64,000 nt of DNA from positions 1,076,939-1,140,938 of the forward strand of contig PTFA01000086.1 of assembly GCA_003342895.1 (NCBI GenBank). The letters run 5' to 3'. Below, one piece after another: positions 60,001 through 64,000 of this stretch. The translations under genes and the position numbers were made by a program. The stretch comes from Casuarius casuarius. Taxonomy: Eukaryota; Chordata; Aves; Casuariiformes; Casuariidae. Below the pieces are notes generated by a model. That model searched no databases, was not told where the DNA came from, and worked only from the letters and a program-made list of their open reading frames with translations. The first letter of the stretch is position 1. Each line of letters begins with the position of its first letter.

Positions 60001-63000
60001 CTGACTACTGCAATATTTGATTGATGATTTTTAATTTTTCATGAAAGCCATTAGCTCATTCATCCAGATATTCCGAACACTTTCAAGTATCATAACTCAT
60101 CTGACTTACAGATTATCTAATTATACAGCATTCACATACAAATAAAAATACCTTCGATATAAGAACTATATAAATAAAAGCACTGATTCACATTTTAATA
60201 GAAACTTTATTTATAATTTGCAAAGATGGAATGGAAAACATGATTTCAAACAACTAGAATTTCAAAAGCAAAGCCCCTTGCAAACAGTACCTTCAATGTA
60301 GCAAAGCCCAGTCTGTCATCTACATTTTGGTACCTCTAATGAGCAGACTGTGATTTTTCTTGGAGACCAAGTGTAACTCTTTAAGTTAGAGTTTGCAAAA
60401 AAATTTTATGGTGGCATCTCTAGGAAAACAGTAGGGAAATCGGAGTGTTTTGACTTATCTCTTAAATTCCACAGGTCAGTTCTGGCTGAGAAATGGCCTG
60501 AACTGCAAGACAATCACTGCCCAGAAGGGTTGGGCTTGGGGGCCAGTGCGAGCAATGGCGATTCTCAGCAATTGCTCCCACGGGATGTGGGGGCTTCTCA
60601 GCCCCACAGCTGCTGCCGCACTGGTATGCTGCATGGTCATTACTCTCATCTATGACACTAAAGTATGCTAACAGATCCCATAACAGTGCTCTCAACCCCC
60701 AAAAGCCATCCTTGTAGGTACCCAGTAGCATCGCTTACCTGGTGTAGTCTCTTTGCATTCCCCAGGTTAGAAAGCAGCTCTTCCTTTGGCCTTCACTTTT
60801 GGATGGATTTCAGGTGACTTTGCCATCATTCAGGATTTCTCGTATGTGGCTCTGCTTTCTGATGCAATCTCTTCAAAAACTGCCATGGCATCAGGAACCA
60901 AATTCAAATTCCTCTCCTCTGAGAGTATAATATAATAATAATGACTCGATCAGCCATTAGCAGGATAATATCTGAACCAGAGAGTGGTATAGTCAGCTGT
61001 TGGAGCTCAGCCCCTGCACCCTCACTAGTCTGCTTCAGCTAAGAATGGCCATTAAATATAATACTGTATGCTTTTATTTGCAGTTTAAAAATAACAAGAA
61101 GTGACTTCTACAAAGCTCAGCTAGAATAAGCAACTGTAAACCAGCAAGATCCCTATCAAACTATTGAAGCAATGAAATAATGTATATCAGAGTCCCAAAT
61201 GACCTCCACAAATCCTCATTCATGAACAGTGATATTTGTTAACAGCAAAATTAACTTTTATTACTTTCTTTCTATGACTATATTTGCCAACACTCATTTT
61301 TGAAGCTCCTCAGATCAACCAGAACAGATAAATTAGATTAAATTAGGTTCACTGGCCAAGATGTGAAGACACAAACATAACTCTGAGGTTTATATTAAGC
61401 CATGATTTGAAGAACTTCATATAATCTACTGTACACTGGAGGCTAATAGAAAAGAAAAGCAAAAGAACTGCTGTCTCTGGTGCTTACACAACATCTTCTG
61501 GATACTGCATACATAAAAGGCAACCTCACATGCAGCATATAGTAGTCTGTGAGTGGAGAAAATGTAAGCTGAAACAAAAGTTTGGTCTTTCACTCACGGT
61601 ATGGCAACAGGACTGTGCCCTGGGCAAATACTATAAACTAGCTCTTAAAATAGAGACACAGGTGGGAACACCACATGCCAAAACAGTAGTGCAAAAAGTG
61701 TTCTTTGGCCCATATGAGCATGAAAAACGCATGAGATGCACACAAGTGTTTACCATTTAAAATAGGAGAAAAATAAGAGTAAAGAAGTGATTAGAACATG
61801 GGAAAGGCAACCTCACTCTCACTGTTTATGGATCCCAATCTTGTAAAATGTTTTCCTAGGTGAAGAGTCATACAGGCAGCAATAGCAATGGATAATACTT
61901 TTCAAAGCTTTTGTCATATTGAGCATGTAACAGTTGCCCCAATATCCCCAGTCGTGACAGTACTGAGTGAGGGAACAGGGAATCAATGGGGGGCCCATGG
62001 AGCTGACCTAAGCTCATCTTTTTGGGGGGTTTCACACAGCCTGCAGAGCCTGTGGTTCAAGGATGAAGTGTGTGTCTCACTTCCAGCCCCCTCATCACTT
62101 GTTATCTTCCCACGACCCACAGACTGCTACGAACCTCATGCACTGCTGCTCTGCTCCAGCTTTTGCTGGGGGTGGAGGAGCACCCAGCTCCAGCGGAGGG
62201 TGTCAGGGTAAGGGGGAGGCCCAGACCCAGCAGAGGGTAGGGCACACAACACTTTGTAAATGTGAAGCTGCTTGGGGCTGAGCGTATTTACTCTTGGGAT
62301 GCTCTCCCAGCTCTGGCGTAGCTCCCCTGCAAGGAGCTCATCTACATGAAACTCGTAGCATCCTCTAATCCTACAGAAGTCACCAGGGGAGGAGTCCACT
62401 TCTGAATTTTTCTGAACTTGGCCAGTTTGCTTATTTGCTGCTCTTGACACTGGTGGCTCTGTCTGTCTCCATGCCAAGGAGACAGACTTTAATACAGTAC
62501 TGGTGAACACTAACCTTGGTCTGCACTGTGAAAATTTTGCTAAGTAAGATATAACAGGGAGATATGATTCATTTTTATCCCATCCAGATTGTCTACAGGC
62601 AGCAGGTAATGTGTTTTTTAACATACTGCCTTTATTCTGAAGTTTTCCTTGACATGTTTGTGCTGTTTATGAAGAAGGAAGGTTAAGATCCTTGGCAGAA
62701 ATGTATATGGCTTTACTATTTTCTTAACAATTCTTTGGCTCAAATTTATGTGAGAAACCAAATGCAAGGATTTATGAAGGACACTTCTGACAGGTCTGCT
62801 CAGCAAACACAGAAGGGGTAAAATCAATAAACAATGTCAAAATAAATAAAAAAATACAAAATCAAAAATTGAAATACCTCAAAACTCCTCTGATCCATCT
62901 GTAAGCAAGTTCCTAGCGATGCACCAATATCTTCCAGTGCTCTGCCTGTGCATTAATCAAATGATCTGGAAGGAGACAAGAGACCAATTTAAAGTGCAAA

Positions 63001-63961
63001 AGTAACCAAAGAGATAAAATTAATCTCGCTCCAACTTGACTTCCTCCAATTTTGCAGCTGCGCCAATATTTTTTAGTTTTAAAGGTTTATCTACTGAAAG
63101 TAACTGTGAAATATCTGTGGGTAGGTGTTGTCCCTATGGCAAGGATCAGCACGGGGCCATATTCTACTCCCATGTAACTGTAGATAAATGGATGTAAATG
63201 CTTCATGGGGTCTTTTTTCAGTCCTGTGAGACAGGAAAAATCACTACAGTCACATCCGGAGAATGCATTTGTGCAAAGCTTCTTAAAGAGGCTTATTCCA
63301 AAAACACAACATTTGAATGTGCAACAGCAATTTAGCAGCAAGATCTTAATTTTACTCATGGGTGATTTGTGTCATGAGACATGCGACCTTCGAAAGGAGG
63401 AGGTTATTCTTTAATGGGTCAATGTCCAGATAGCATGTGGTTTCGCAACAACCTCAATCTACAGTTAAGGAAAATAAATAAATCCCTGTCTCTTGGAGGA
63501 AATCTTGATGCTGCTACATTGGTATATGGAACCTCTGTCTAAGATAACTGGTGCTTGCAACTACTTTCCTGTATCCAGAGCAGGTTTCCCAAAGAGCTAG
63601 GTCTAGACTCCTCATGGGTTTTCCTGGACCGATGGCCAAAGTACTCCTAGAATTTCCTCTTCAGAATAACTTCTCACTCTTACTCTAAAACTTAGTAATC
63701 TAGAAAACATTCTGTTTTGTCCCTGTATTCCTCCATAGTCTTACCCTCCCCAAACTTGCTGAAAGCTGAAGCATTTATATTTCTACAGGAAAACATGACA
63801 GGCTGCCTGTTCAAGAAGGAACAGGGTTTGACAGTAATATCTTAACTTCACCCAAAAGGAGTCAAGAAACTATCTATCTCTGTTTCTGTGAAATATTGAA
63901 TTGGGAAGTTTATGAAGTTGTATGTCTTTGCTTTACTCCAATATCCAGGACTTACAGACTG

Positions 63962-63997
63962 AAGAAGAAAAAGAAAAAGAAAAAAAAAAAAAAAAAG
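63962..63997. repeat. A/AAG-rich simple sequence at window end
   Basis: GAAAAAG units grade into an 18-A run just before the window ends. Simple sequence. Confidence 0.85.
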
Positions 63998-64000
63998 CAA

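Larger units (their letters stand above)
53753..64000. other. Intergenic DNA, last part
   Basis: No gene is recognisable. Old-repeat phrases lie near 53915-54000 and 63148-63200. A weak MIR-like phrase is near 59415-59450, a moderately GC-rich patch covers about 61970-62330, and an A/AAG-rich run ends the window at 63962-63997. A minus-strand 162-codon frame at 62136-62624 begins with ATG but shows no domain I recognise. Confidence 0.55.

Noticed and set aside
62136..62624. Minus-strand 162-codon frame starting with ATG
   Set aside because: No domain, no upstream promoter-like sequence and ordinary composition. A chance frame is the simplest explanation without transcript data.

Overview
This window is vertebrate nuclear DNA, most likely from a bird. 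The evidence is a split, GT-AG spliced vertebrate gene, a 5'-truncated CR1 LINE ending in the octamer-type tail typical of avian CR1, one MIR-like SINE fossil, several short fossils carrying phrases I associate with old sauropsid repeats, and a very low overall density of transposable elements. The species cannot be fixed from the sequence alone. Single isolated N bases and very long homopolymers suggest a draft assembly.

Layout. Positions 1-2538 are non-coding upstream DNA. Positions about 2539-3211 hold the probable promoter and 5' leader: purine and pyrimidine tracts, three small upstream ORFs, and the start of a CpG island of about 1.2 kb. Positions 3212-8185 hold the only protein-coding gene I can support, CBLN4 (cerebellin-4), complete on the + strand in three coding exons (3212-3502, 5120-5236, 7988-8185; 201 codons plus stop). 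A 3' UTR probably runs to about 9305, with an AU-rich nonamer and an AATAAA signal. The remaining 55 kb has no recognisable gene. It holds microsatellites and homopolymers (including a 61-base A run at 10309-10369), a MIR fragment (about 20205-20388), a cluster of eight N bases (21451-23502), an AT-rich CpG-poor tract ending abruptly in a CpG-dense islet (26750-26900), a second islet (37441-37520), the CR1 copy (about 34830-35323), a perfect 18-bp inverted repeat (53713-53752) and scattered old repeat fossils.

Function. CBLN4 encodes a secreted C1q-family synaptic organiser. In mammals the gene lies beside a large gene desert on the DOK5 side, and the empty 3' flank here fits that arrangement. 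Such deserts often carry distal enhancers of the neighbouring developmental gene, so the CpG islets and homeodomain-motif clusters are the most reasonable non-coding candidates; this is inference. I found no operon, CRISPR array, integrated virus or clearly new multi-gene system. The most unusual directly visible signals are the compositional split inside CBLN4 (all 97 codons of exon 1 end in G or C, against about 41-45% in exons 2 and 3), the perfect hairpin at 53.7 kb, the isolated CpG islets and the stacked upstream ORFs.
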